Source: Chloroflexota bacterium
GTDB lineage: Bacteria > Chloroflexota > Dehalococcoidia > Tepidiformales > Tepidiformaceae
Assembly (NCBI GenBank): GCA_016191435.1
Contig: JACPOQ010000051.1
Coordinates: 240,577-304,576, forward strand
Length of the DNA stretch: 64,000 bases
Reading direction: 5' to 3'
The position numbers and the translations under genes are program-made. Positions 47,253 to 56,387 of this stretch are shown here, in pieces. How positions within the stretch are numbered: the first letter of the stretch is position 1; the number at the start of each line of letters is the position of its first letter. The notes under the pieces are model-generated. The model ran no database searches. It had not been told where the DNA came from and saw only the letters and a program-made list of their open reading frames with translations.

Positions 47253-47729
47253 CTAAAGATTGGTGTAAGTTGTGTCGGCTGAGTAGCCCGTGCGCCAGAA
47301 TGTCGTACTGACATCGGCCTGGAATCCACAACCGTTGACCGGGAACGGCCAACCAGTCCAAACATTAACCGATTGAGCCCAAGCTCCGGCAGGATCCGGG
47401 CCGGTTGACAGAGATCCGCAGGTCCAGACGCGCGTAACTCCCATGTCGATCCAGATGGTGCTGCTTGCATTGCTGTAGTAGTCGTACGCAACGTAGCGGT
47501 TACCAGAGCAGCTTGGATCGGTGTACGCGTCGATATAACTCGTGTAATACACGGTACCGAAGTTTCCACCGTCGGCCATCGAAGTCGTGCAGTAAGTTGT
47601 CGCCGCACTAGCTCGGCCAGATATCAGAACGAGCCCGCCGAATAGCGGGAGTATCAGCCCAAATAGAAGAAGAATCTGAGCGGTCTTTCGCACTTTGCTT
47701 CTCTGAGCTTTGATCGAGTTGAGTATCAC
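47253..47729 (-). CDS. secreted hypothetical protein
   Basis: GGAAGGAG RBS then GTG; VILNSIKAQRSKVRKTAQILLLFGLILPLFGGLVLISGRASAATTYC... Confidence 0.7.
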   Translation of the reverse strand: MILNSIKAQRSKVRKTAQILLLFGLILPLFGGLVLISGRASAATTYCTTSMADGGNFGTVYYTSYIDAYTDPSCSGNRYVAYDYYSNASSTIWIDMGVTRVWTCGSLSTGPDPAGAWAQSVNVWTGWPFPVNGCGFQADVSTTFWRTGYSADTTYTNL

Positions 47730-47822
47730 CGGGGTGTCTCCTTCCAAACTCTCACGAATAGCTCTGGGGTGGTTGAGCGATATAATCCTCCCATCCAAGG
47801 CAGAATGCCTCAAAGGAGCAAG

Positions 47823-48182
47823 CTACCCTGTCCAAGCCGCCCCGGGTTGATCGCCGCGATCAAATAGATGCCCGTTTTCAACCAACTGCATTGCGCCGCG
47901 CGTGCAGCACCCGTAATGGAGGCTCACCCACTTACGAAGCACCCCGCGGTATGGCGGGAGGCCAACCGGTTCCAGTACCCGCACCGCGAGCATGCCCAGC
48001 TCACGCCTGACAGTCCCCGCCGTGATAGAGTTCGCCCGGGCAATTTCCTCCACCAGGTACCCGAGGTCGAGCGCTCCTAACAGTTGGAGCTGGCGTCGCG
48101 TGAGTCCCTCGAAGTGCCGCGCCTGAAGCTCCCGCAGACGTTCCCCTGGCTGTAGCGTCACTCGCCGCTCCTCGGGCCCCAT
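47823..48182 (-). CDS. LuxR-type HTH protein
   Basis: FEGLTRRQLQLLGALDLGYLVEEIARANSITAGTVRRELGMLAVRVLEP. Confidence 0.65.
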   Translation of the reverse strand: MGPEERRVTLQPGERLRELQARHFEGLTRRQLQLLGALDLGYLVEEIARANSITAGTVRRELGMLAVRVLEPVGLPPYRGVLRKWVSLHYGCCTRGAMQLVENGHLFDRGDQPGAAWTG

Positions 48183-48273
48183 TCCGCGCGGGCGGCCGGT
48201 GGCATTCTACTGGATGGCGCATGCGCCCGCAATAGATTGTTGTAAACGCCGGGATGCCGGTGCCGCCGGAAGC

Positions 48274-48495
48274 CTAACCGGCCCCTTCGTCCATCACATC
48301 CGCGGGCGCGTCCCCGCGGGCGTCGATGCGCTGGGCACGGGTGGAGCCGGGGTTCGCCTGCTGGCGGCGGGCCTCGAAATCGGCGCGCAGGAGCGGCAGG
48401 CACGCCTTGCAAACCGTGAACGACAGCGAGCCCCCGTCCCAGCCCAACTCCAGGTTGCACCAGGCACAGAACAGGGTCGCCTTTTTCCTGGCCAC
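48274..48495 (-). CDS. small double-CxxC protein
   Basis: MARKKATLFCAWCNLELGWDGGSLSFTVCKACLPLLRADFEARRQQ... Confidence 0.6.
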   Translation of the reverse strand: MARKKATLFCAWCNLELGWDGGSLSFTVCKACLPLLRADFEARRQQANPGSTRAQRIDARGDAPADVMDEGAG

Positions 48496-48773
48496 CTCGC
48501 CTCGTCATCGCGCGGATTCCGTTGTCCGCGTTGTACGTGATCCGTGGCCACCACACGAGCGCTAACGAGTGAATGTTTGGGAGCTAGTAGCTGCTAGCTG
48601 TGAGCTGCTAGCTGTTAGCGTCTCGCCGAACGTGCCCCCAGCGGACGCCCAGGTGCCAGGCGCCCCCGCCCGCCCGCCCACCAGTCACTGGAAGTTGGCA
48701 AGTAACCGCTCTGTTGGCACAACGCCGCCACGGTCGCTATGCTCGCGCGAGCATATCCTTCCCGGAGGCTGCC

Positions 48774-49730
48774 GTGGTTCGACCCGCGCGCCGGTCACGC
48801 TGGCCGCTCCTGCTGGCGCTCCTCGCGGCGCTTGCCCTGCCGTTCGCCCTGGCCTGCGGCGGCGATGACGACGACACGCCCGCGACCGCTGGTGGCTCGC
48901 CCGTTGCTGCGACCGCGACGGCCGCGCCTTCGCCCACGGCTACGGCCGTGCCGAAAATTGGCGGCTCGATGATCCTCGCGACGACGACGAGCACGATGGA
49001 CAGCGGCCTGCTCGATGTGCTCGTGCCCCTGTTTTCGAAGCAGACAGGCATCGACGTGAAGGTCATTGCGGTCGGGACCGGGGCGGCGCTGGAGATGGGC
49101 GCGAAGGGCGACGCCGACGGCGTGCTCGTCCATGCCCCCGCCAGCGAGAAGAAATACGTCGATAGCGGCGACCTCGTCCAGGGCAAAATCGTCATGCACA
49201 ACGACTTCATCATCGTTGGGCCGCCTGCGGACCCGGCGAAAATCAAGGGGCTGAAGGACCTGACCTCGGTCATGGCGGCCATCGCCGCGACCGGGCCCTT
49301 CGTCTCGCGTGGCGACAATTCGGGCACGAACACCAAGGAGCTCGACCTTTGGAAGGCCGCGAACATCGACCCCAGGACGGGCGTGAAGCAGCGCGAAGAG
49401 ACCGGCCAGGGCATGGGCGCAACCCTCAACATCGCCGACCAACGCGCCGGCTACACGCTGACCGACCGTGGCACCTACCTCTCGCTCAGGAAGAACCTGA
49501 AACTCGACATCCTCTTCCAGGGCGAAAAGAGCATGTTGAACATCTACTCCGTCTATGTCGCCAACCCCCAGAAGCACCCGACCGTGAAGCTGGCGCAGGC
49601 GCAGGCGTTCGACGCCTTCATGGTCGCGCCCGAGACGCAGAAGGTCATCGCCGATTTCAAGAAGGCCGAGTACGGCGAAGCGCTGTTCTTCCCGGACGCG
49701 GGGAAAACGCTGGAACAGGTGGGACAGTGA
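48774..49730 (+). CDS. tupA: tungstate/molybdate-type ABC substrate-binding lipoprotein
   Basis: GTG after GGAGG; lipobox LALPFALACGG; SMILATTTSTMDSGLLDVLVPLFSKQTGIDVKVIAVGTGAALEMGAKGDADGVLVHAPASEK...FVSRGDNSGTNTKE. Confidence 0.92.
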   Translation: MVRPARRSRWPLLLALLAALALPFALACGGDDDDTPATAGGSPVAATATAAPSPTATAVPKIGGSMILATTTSTMDSGLLDVLVPLFSKQTGIDVKVIAVGTGAALEMGAKGDADGVLVHAPASEKKYVDSGDLVQGKIVMHNDFIIVGPPADPAKIKGLKDLTSVMAAIAATGPFVSRGDNSGTNTKELDLWKAANIDPRTGVKQREETGQGMGATLNIADQRAGYTLTDRGTYLSLRKNLKLDILFQGEKSMLNIYSVYVANPQKHPTVKLAQAQAFDAFMVAPETQKVIADFKKAEYGEALFFPDAGKTLEQVGQ

Positions 49731-49848
49731 TGGGCGTAAGGGCGTGTCGGCGTAGTGGCGTGTCGGCGTGTCGCCGAGTGCGCGAAAACGCCGTTACGCC
49801 GGCACGCCACGCCGTTACGCCGGCACGCCCCCACGCCGTTACGTCATA

Positions 49849-50544
49849 ATGGACGCCGTCTGGGACGGCCTGCGCGAGGCGCTGCGCCTCATCTTCCACG
49901 GCGATGCCGAGCTGCGGGACATCGCCATGCGCACGGTCGTGGTCTCCGGGAGCGCGACGCTGCTGGCGATGGCGGCAGGCGTCCCGGCGGGCTACGCGCT
50001 GGCGCGCAGCCGCTTCCCCGGGCGCACCGTGGTGCTGAGCCTGGTGAACACGGGCATGGGCGTGCCACCGATCGTCGTCGGGCTGATCGTGTGGCTGATG
50101 CTGGTGCGCAGCGGCCCGTTTGGCTCGCTCGAACTCATCTACACGAAGCGCGCGATGGTGATCGCGCAGTTCGTGATCGCCGCGCCATTGGTGATGGGGT
50201 TCACCGCCGCGGCCGTGCAGGCGCTGCCGCGCGAGCTGCCGGACATGCTCGCGACGCTCGGCGCGGGCCGGCTGCGGACGCTCTGGCTGCTGGCGCGGGA
50301 GGCGCAGCTCGGGGTGCTGGCGGCCGTGATGGCCGGTTTCGGGGCGGTCATCTCCGAGGTGGGCGCCTCCATGGTCGTCGGCGGAAACCTTGCCAACCAG
50401 ACACGCGTGCTGACCACGGCAATATCCACCGAGACCAGCCGCGGCGAGACGGCGAGCGCCATCGCCCTCGGGCTCATCCTGCTCGCCATGATGTTCGCGG
50501 TGAACTTCGTCCTCACGCTCGCCCAGCAGCGCCGCGCCCGCTGA
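49849..50544 (+). CDS. tupB: tungstate-type ABC permease
   Basis: AMRTVVVSGSATLLAMAAGVPAGYALARSRFPGR...NTGMGVPPIVVGL...LPRELPDMLATLGAG...FGAVISEVGASMVVGGNLANQTRVLTTAI. Confidence 0.92.
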   Translation: MDAVWDGLREALRLIFHGDAELRDIAMRTVVVSGSATLLAMAAGVPAGYALARSRFPGRTVVLSLVNTGMGVPPIVVGLIVWLMLVRSGPFGSLELIYTKRAMVIAQFVIAAPLVMGFTAAAVQALPRELPDMLATLGAGRLRTLWLLAREAQLGVLAAVMAGFGAVISEVGASMVVGGNLANQTRVLTTAISTETSRGETASAIALGLILLAMMFAVNFVLTLAQQRRAR

Positions 50545-51482
50545 TGGACGTCGCGCTCAGGGACGTGCACTTCAAACGCGGTGGGCGCTTCGTGCTCGAC
50601 GTCCCGGAGCTGCGCTTCGCCTCGGGCCGCACGACTGCGCTGCTTGGCCCGAACGGCAGCGGCAAGTCGAGCCTCCTGCGGCTCGTCGCGGCGCTGGACC
50701 GCCCCGGCGTGGGCGCCGTCACTATCGGCGGCGAGCGCATCGAAGCCGGCCGGCCCATCCGTGAGCGGGTGGCGGTGGCGCTGCAGCAGGCCGTGTTCGT
50801 GGCCGGCAGCGTGCGTTCGAACCTGGACCTCGGTCTGCGCCTGCGCGGCGTCGCCGGGCACGAACGCGCGCGGCGCATCGGCGAAGTCGCCGGCGCTTGC
50901 GGCATCGCCCACCTGCTCGGCCGCAACGCGGCGCTGCTCTCGGGGGGCGAAAGGCAGCGGGCGAACCTCGCGCGCGCGCTCTGCCTGCGGGCGCCCGTGA
51001 CGCTGCTCGATGAGCCGCTATCCGGCCTCGACGGCCCCGCGCGGGAGCAGCTCCTCGACGATCTTCCGGGCCTGCTCCGCGCGTTCGCCGCCACCACCAT
51101 CGTCGTCACGCACGACCGCCGCGAAGCGCTCCGTCTCGGCGACGACGTCGTCGTGCTGATGGCCGGGCGGGTGCGCGCCGCCGGCCCGCGTGCCGCCGTC
51201 TTCGGCCAGCCCCCGGATGCCGAGACGGCGGCGTTTCTCGGGTACACCCTGCTCCAGGGCGAGGGCGGCACGCTCGCGGTCGCGCCCGGCGCGCTCACCG
51301 CCGGGCCGGGCGAGGTGTGCTTTGGAATGTCCGTCGACGAAGTCGTGGACCTCGGCGTCGGGCGCGAGGCGCGAGGCACAATCGGCGGCGTGCGCGCCGC
51401 GGTGTCGCTCCCGGAGTCCCTGGCCGTAGACGCTGGGACGCTCCTGGTATCGGCGCCAGCGAGTGCGGTACGTCGCTTCTGA
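50544..51482 (+). CDS. tupC: tungstate-type ABC ATP-binding protein
   Basis: TGATG overlap; LLGPNGSGKSSLLRLVAALD...LLSGGERQRANLARALCLRAPVTLLDEPLSGLD. Confidence 0.92.
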   Translation: MDVALRDVHFKRGGRFVLDVPELRFASGRTTALLGPNGSGKSSLLRLVAALDRPGVGAVTIGGERIEAGRPIRERVAVALQQAVFVAGSVRSNLDLGLRLRGVAGHERARRIGEVAGACGIAHLLGRNAALLSGGERQRANLARALCLRAPVTLLDEPLSGLDGPAREQLLDDLPGLLRAFAATTIVVTHDRREALRLGDDVVVLMAGRVRAAGPRAAVFGQPPDAETAAFLGYTLLQGEGGTLAVAPGALTAGPGEVCFGMSVDEVVDLGVGREARGTIGGVRAAVSLPESLAVDAGTLLVSAPASAVRRF

Positions 51483-51594
51483 ACCTTCACCTCGCAGCCG
51501 CCAGACAGACTCAGAGTAGCCGTTGACAGCTCGGATTCCATGCCTGTAGGTTGTGAATCCTATGGATGTCCTCGACTCCACACGAAGGTGAGTC

Positions 51595-51620
51595 AACGGC
51601 GGCGCAAACGCGCCGCCGTT
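51595..51620 (+). promoter_or_regulatory. perfect 11-bp stem-loop in 5' region of SWIM gene
   Basis: AACGGCGGCGC-AAAC-GCGCCGCCGTT then TGTGTTTT, 24 nt before the ATG; TTGACA at 51523 is a possible -35. Confidence 0.6.
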
Positions 51621-51644
51621 TGTGTTTTCAGGAGGTAGCCCCAG

Positions 51645-51905
51645 ATGCATTCCAGCCTCATCGGGAAGGTCGAAAAGGCAAAGACATACGCGCAGGAGCG
51701 GCATCGCATGCAAATCGATGGCCTCCACGTCAGCTTCCACGGTGAGAACAGCGACCACGAGGTAGCCATCAAGGATGGCGCGTGGTCCTGCAACTGCGAT
51801 TTCTTCGCCTCCTGGCAGGTGTGCAGCCACACGATGGCGCTCGAGCGCGTGCTCAGCGGCATGGTCCCGCAGCAGCAGGAGCTCGCCGCCCCCGTCCCCG
51901 TGTAG
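51645..51905 (+). CDS. minimal SWIM zinc-finger protein (86 aa)
   Basis: AGGAGG RBS; ...HEVAIKDGAWSCNCDFFASWQVCSHTMALERVL (CxCx7CxH). Confidence 0.85.
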   Translation: MHSSLIGKVEKAKTYAQERHRMQIDGLHVSFHGENSDHEVAIKDGAWSCNCDFFASWQVCSHTMALERVLSGMVPQQQELAAPVPV

Positions 51906-52063
51906 CGCGCGGCGCGCAGCTTAATCGGCGCGGTCGAGCGATACAGATTCGTGCGATGCCCGTCGGATCCGCTTGTCGGCGGGTTTCCTCACCCCCCACA
52001 CGCCCACCCCATCACGCTCCCGCACCCTGTAGACTCGCCCGCACTACCAACGGGGAGACCGAT

Positions 52064-52861
52064 ATGGGCAAGCTGGATGGCAGGGTCGCGCTCGTCACGG
52101 GCGCCGCTTCGGGGAACGGCCGCGGGATGGCTGTCCGCTTCGCCGAGGACGGCGCCAATGTCGTCATCGCCGACCTCGATGACGCGGGCATGGAGGAGAC
52201 GGCGCGGCTCGTGAAGCAGCAGGAGCGCGAGCCGTTCGTCCAGCGCTGCGACGTCACGCGCAAAGGCGATGTCGATGCGCTGATTGCCGCCACCGTCGCG
52301 CGCTTCGGACGCCTCGATGTCGCGGTCGCGAACGCGGGCGTGGTCGAAGCCGACACCGACTGCCTGACCATCACCGAGGAGCAGTGGGACCGCACGATCA
52401 ACGTCAACCTGAAGGGCGTCTTCCTGACGCTCCAGGCGGCGGCGAACCAGATGATCGCGCAGGGCGAAGGCGGCCGGCTGATCGCCATTTCGAGCATCAT
52501 GGGCGAATGGGGCGGCGCCGGCTCGCCCGCCTATTGCGCGAGCAAAGGCGGCGTCAAGCAGCTCGTGAAGTCCTTCGCGCTGGCCGTCGGCCACCACGGC
52601 ATCACCTGCAACGCCATCGGCCCCGGCTTCATCACGACACAGATGACGGCGCGCATCAAGGAGCTCCCGGAAGTCGAGGCCTTCCTCACGGATAAGACGC
52701 CCGTCGGCTACATCGGCGACCCCCGGGACGTCGCGGCGGTAGCCTCGTTCCTCGCCGGCGACGACGCGCGCTTCGTCAACGGCACCACCATCTTCCCCGA
52801 CGGCGGGATCACCGCGGGCAGCTACAGCAACATGATGCGGCTCGCCGCGGAGGCCCGGTGA
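52064..52861 (+). CDS. SDR family oxidoreductase
   Basis: GRVALVTGAASGNGRGMAVRFAEDGANVVIADL...VANAGVVEAD...AYCASKGGVKQLVKSFAL. Confidence 0.95.
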   Translation: MGKLDGRVALVTGAASGNGRGMAVRFAEDGANVVIADLDDAGMEETARLVKQQEREPFVQRCDVTRKGDVDALIAATVARFGRLDVAVANAGVVEADTDCLTITEEQWDRTINVNLKGVFLTLQAAANQMIAQGEGGRLIAISSIMGEWGGAGSPAYCASKGGVKQLVKSFALAVGHHGITCNAIGPGFITTQMTARIKELPEVEAFLTDKTPVGYIGDPRDVAAVASFLAGDDARFVNGTTIFPDGGITAGSYSNMMRLAAEAR

Positions 52862-53009
52862 GGGGTGTGGGGGTATGGGCGTGTTGGGGGTATGTGTGGA
52901 GCCAGCGCAGCGGCATGAGCGCGTCCGTTCTGGATTCGAACCCCCACACTCCCAGACGCCCACACTCCCATACGCGGCCCAAGCTCACACCCCTCCCAAG
53001 GAGCCACCC

Positions 53010-53216
53010 GTGCGCACCGACTTCTACGAGGCCGACCCCTTCTCCGGCAGCAAAGGCGAGCACTACGCCACCATCGATTCCGATTACCGCTGGGAGAAGG
53101 GCGACGAAGTCTGGCTCGATGTAAACGGCCGCCGCACCAAGCTGCGCATCACCTGGGTGCACGTGACCGTGAAGGACGGCGAAGTCAGCCGCGAACTGCT
53201 GGGGCTCAAGCTTTAA
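53010..53216 (+). CDS. small hypothetical protein
   Basis: AAGGAG RBS then GTG; VRTDFYEADPFSGSKGEHYATIDSDYRWEKGDEVWLDVNGRRTKLRITWVHVTVKDGEVSRELLGLKL. Confidence 0.65.
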   Translation: MRTDFYEADPFSGSKGEHYATIDSDYRWEKGDEVWLDVNGRRTKLRITWVHVTVKDGEVSRELLGLKL

Positions 53217-53309
53217 GGATTCGCGATTAACGATTGGGGCACGGCGCGGAGTGCGGAGTGATGCGACCCCCGGGAGCTATTCCGTACAGTGGCTCACTCG
53301 TGGCTCGGC

Positions 53310-54173
53310 TCACGGCCCCGGAGCTGGCGACGGCGGCCACGCCGTGCCCATCGAATCCAGGTCGCCGATGCCGAACATGCTCTCGTAGTTGAGGTAGCGG
53401 CGCTCGCTGCCGGTGGGGTAATCGAAGTAGAGGAGCGCCGTGTAGCGGGCGGTGTACTTCGCGGCCCGGAGTTGGAGCAGCTCGGGGGTGAGCGGGCCGC
53501 CGTCGTACGGCGGCACGTTCGCCATGCGGAAGTAGGAGAACACACCTCGCGTGCGGTTGCCCTGCTGGTCTTGCCCATATCGCGTTCCGAACAGCCACGC
53601 GTACTCGCCGGACAGCGGGCGCATGTCGATCGGGGTGATCGCGATGAATGTGCTTGCCGTCTTGTCGGTCACGCCGTAGACATCGCCCAACTCCTGGAGG
53701 ACTACTTCATTCGAAACTTGCGAGGTCTCGGGATAGATCATCGTCGGGCGCACAGGGATCGACGGAAGCACCAGTACTTCGATGCCACGCGTCTCCCTGT
53801 GAAACGCGACGATTGCGTCGACCACGTCGGTGCGCACGTTCCCGACAGGGACGAGGCAGACGCGCGCCTCAGGCCCCTGGCAGAGCGCCGGGTCGGCCGC
53901 GCGGGCATCCAGCTCGGGGTTCGCGCCGAGGCAAGAGCTAACCTTGTCACCGTAGCACTCGGCGCCCCGGAAGGATTTATTCGCGGCATCCTGGCTGGTC
54001 CGGATGAAGTCGCTCGGGTTTATGCTCGTTGGCGTGCGTGTGGGCCTGGCCACCGCGGGGGTGGCCACCGCCGGCCTGGGGGTCGCTTCCCGGCTGGGAG
54101 CTGGCCTGGGTGAACACCCGAGCGCCAGGACGGTCAACAGAGCGAGCGATAGCAGAAAGGCAAACCGGAACAT
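53310..54173 (-). CDS. lipoprotein resembling archaemetzincin without HExxH
   Basis: Lipobox LLTVLALGCSP; VCLVPVGNVRTDVVDAIVAFHRETRGIEVLVLP...ELGDVYGVTDKTASTFIAITPIDMRPLSGEYAWLFGTRYG... Confidence 0.7.
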   Translation of the reverse strand: MFRFAFLLSLALLTVLALGCSPRPAPSREATPRPAVATPAVARPTRTPTSINPSDFIRTSQDAANKSFRGAECYGDKVSSCLGANPELDARAADPALCQGPEARVCLVPVGNVRTDVVDAIVAFHRETRGIEVLVLPSIPVRPTMIYPETSQVSNEVVLQELGDVYGVTDKTASTFIAITPIDMRPLSGEYAWLFGTRYGQDQQGNRTRGVFSYFRMANVPPYDGGPLTPELLQLRAAKYTARYTALLYFDYPTGSERRYLNYESMFGIGDLDSMGTAWPPSPAPGP

Positions 54174-54345
54174 CTCCCGCTCCACGGCCGGGATGGCCTC
54201 ATTGTCAAAGACGGCCGCCGGGGGCATTCCAACAGGGCACGGGGGACGGTTTATCGCGCTGGCGCGGGGCGAAACGGACAATTGTTCGCTCAAACGCTCC
54301 CGACCGGTCGCGGCTCCGACGGCGGCTCTTTGTTACCCTTCGGGC

Positions 54346-54762
54346 ATGGACATCGAATACGCACTGATTGCCGATTACGCCGAGGCTGTGGCCGGGAAGC
54401 TCTACCTGATGGGCGGGGGGTGGGATTCGTATACCGCGCCCGAGCTGCCCGCGCAGTTGCGGCTCGCCGTCGCCGTCGGCGTGCGCTTCGGGTGGGAGGA
54501 GACGAACCAGCAGGCGCCCGTCATCATCACCGTCCAGGACGACGACGGCGCGGAGATCGTGCGGCTCGAAGGGGCGATGAACGTCGGCCGCCCCGCGCAC
54601 CTGCCGCCCGGCTCGACGCAGCTCGCGCAGCTGGCGGCGAACATGCCCGTTACCGCGCAGAAGCACGGCGGCTACCGCGTGGTCATCGTCGCGGGCAAGG
54701 ATGAGGCGGCCGTCGAGAGGCGGTTGCCGTTCCGCGTGCTTTCGGGGCGCCCGCCGGCTTAG
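54346..54762 (+). CDS. DUF6941-like protein
   Basis: MDIEYALIADYAEAVAGKLYLMGGGWDSYTAPELPAQLRLAVAVGVRFGWEETNQQAPVIITVQDDDG. Confidence 0.75.
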   Translation: MDIEYALIADYAEAVAGKLYLMGGGWDSYTAPELPAQLRLAVAVGVRFGWEETNQQAPVIITVQDDDGAEIVRLEGAMNVGRPAHLPPGSTQLAQLAANMPVTAQKHGGYRVVIVAGKDEAAVERRLPFRVLSGRPPA

Positions 54763-54877
54763 CCGGGTGTGGGGGTATGGGTGTGTGGGCGTATGGGGGT
54801 CGGCTCCGGCGAGAGGCATTCCGTGGCTACGAGTCCCACGCCCACACTCCTATACCCCCACACACCCACACCCTCGG

Positions 54878-55837
54878 CTACCACCGCTGCCCCGGCGGCG
54901 CCGCCTTGTCCGGGGACTCGCGCGTCATGTGCGGAGCCGAGGCGCCCGCGCGCCAGGGCCAGCTCGTGGCGTCAGGGGCGAAGGCGCCGGGGGCGGCGGT
55001 CGTGAGCGCGGCCGCCATGGCCAGCGCGCGCCGCGCGCCGGCGGCGTCGTGGACGCGGAAGATGCGCGCGCCCTGCCCGTACGCGAACGCCGTGACCACG
55101 TGCGTCTCGAGGTCTCGATCGGCCGGGGGCTGGCCATCGACGCTGCCGATGAAGTTCTTGCGCGAATGCGCCAGCAGCAGCGGGAGCCCGAGCGCGCGGA
55201 ACTCACCCAGGCGCCGCAGCACCTGCAGGTCCTCGTCGTGGCTCTTGCCGAAGGCGATGCCGGGGTCGATGGCGATGTGCTCGTCGGTCATCCCCACCGC
55301 GCGCAGTTCGGTGACGCGGTCGAACATCCAGGCGAGCGTCTCGGTCACGACATCCGTGTACACGGGCGGCGACTCCGGGCGGCGCTTGGGCATGCTATAG
55401 CTGTAGTTGAGGACGTAGCCGGCGCCCGCCTTCGCCGCCTCTTCGGCAGCGGCCGTGCCGAGCGTCAGCCCGCTGATGTCGTTCACGATCTCGGCGCCAG
55501 AATCGAGCGCGGCGCGCGCGACCAGCGGCTTGTAGGTATCGATCGAAACTACGTGCCCCTCGTTTGCCAGCGCCGCCACCACGGGCGCGACCAGCCGCGC
55601 TTCGGCCTCGGCATCAATCACCGGGCGGTCGGCGCGGGCCGTCTCGGCGCCGAGGTCGATGATGGCGGCGCCGGCTTCGCGCAGCGACGCGGCGCGGCGC
55701 AGCGCGCCCGTGACATCGCGCCCGACGCCGTCGCCGGAGAACGAGTCCTCGGTGAGGTTGACGATGCCCATGATGTGCGGGCCGTCGAGAGGCAGCGCGC
55801 GCGTGCGGAGCTGCCAGTGGAGAAGGCCCTCGGTCAC
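54878..55837 (-). CDS. folP: dihydropteroate synthase
   Basis: HIMGIVNLTEDSFSGDG...AAIIDLGAETARADRPVIDAEAE...GAEIVNDISGLTLG...IAIDPGIAFGKSHDED...LLAHSRKNFIG; GTG start overlaps DinB gene by 4 bp. Confidence 0.93.
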   Translation of the reverse strand: MTEGLLHWQLRTRALPLDGPHIMGIVNLTEDSFSGDGVGRDVTGALRRAASLREAGAAIIDLGAETARADRPVIDAEAEARLVAPVVAALANEGHVVSIDTYKPLVARAALDSGAEIVNDISGLTLGTAAAEEAAKAGAGYVLNYSYSMPKRRPESPPVYTDVVTETLAWMFDRVTELRAVGMTDEHIAIDPGIAFGKSHDEDLQVLRRLGEFRALGLPLLLAHSRKNFIGSVDGQPPADRDLETHVVTAFAYGQGARIFRVHDAAGARRALAMAAALTTAAPGAFAPDATSWPWRAGASAPHMTRESPDKAAPPGQRW

Positions 55838-56334
55838 CGGCTGCTCATCGCCAGCAGCATCCGCCGCGCTTGCCAGAGGTGCTCGAGGTCGTGCTGGTAC
55901 GTCTCGCGCGCAATATCGAGCACCGTGATGCGTCCGCGGTAGGGGTGCAGGCCGCCGCGCTGCCACTGGCTGTCGCCGAGGTCCCAGAGGGTGTAGCTCG
56001 TGTGACGCCGGTAGTAATGGAAGCCATCCAGCGCCTCCTCCTCGTCCACATCCCGGTAGTCCTCTACGAAGGGGATGTCATCGATATCGACGTTGGCGAT
56101 CTCCGGTTCGCGCGACGATAGGATCGCCTGCAGCTGCCCGACGATCCCGAGCTCGGTGTCGCGCAGGTGCACGGCGATGCCGAGCATCGTCCAGCCGTCG
56201 TCCGCGGCCTTGCCGGGCAGCAGCAGCTGGCGGCGGCGCAGCCCCGAAAAGCAGCGCCGCAGCTCGCCCGAGGCTTCGCTCATCGCCTTGAGCAGGAACG
56301 CGGGGTCGCTGCCGGCCTGCCGGACGTACTGCAT
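55834..56334 (-). CDS. DinB-like protein
   Basis: MQYVRQAGSDPAFLLKAMSEASGELRRCFSGLRRRQLLLPGKAADDGWTMLGIAVHLRDTELGIVGQLQAIL. Confidence 0.8.
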   Translation of the reverse strand: MQYVRQAGSDPAFLLKAMSEASGELRRCFSGLRRRQLLLPGKAADDGWTMLGIAVHLRDTELGIVGQLQAILSSREPEIANVDIDDIPFVEDYRDVDEEEALDGFHYYRRHTSYTLWDLGDSQWQRGGLHPYRGRITVLDIARETYQHDLEHLWQARRMLLAMSSR

Positions 56335-56387
56335 GGCGGGAATTGTAGCGCACGCGATGGCGCGGTCCGCCTGCCCGGGCCGTTTGT

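Noticed and set aside
48714-51482. Phosphate ABC transporter (PstS/PstA/PstB)
   Set aside because: TTTSTMDSGLLDVLVPLF and the permease signature fit the tungstate/molybdate TupABC type better.
52894-52945. Possible minus-strand tRNA (GGTTCGAATCC-like T-loop at ~52932-52945)
   Set aside because: The T-stem arms do not pair (GGGGG versus CCAGA) and no acceptor or anticodon arms fit.
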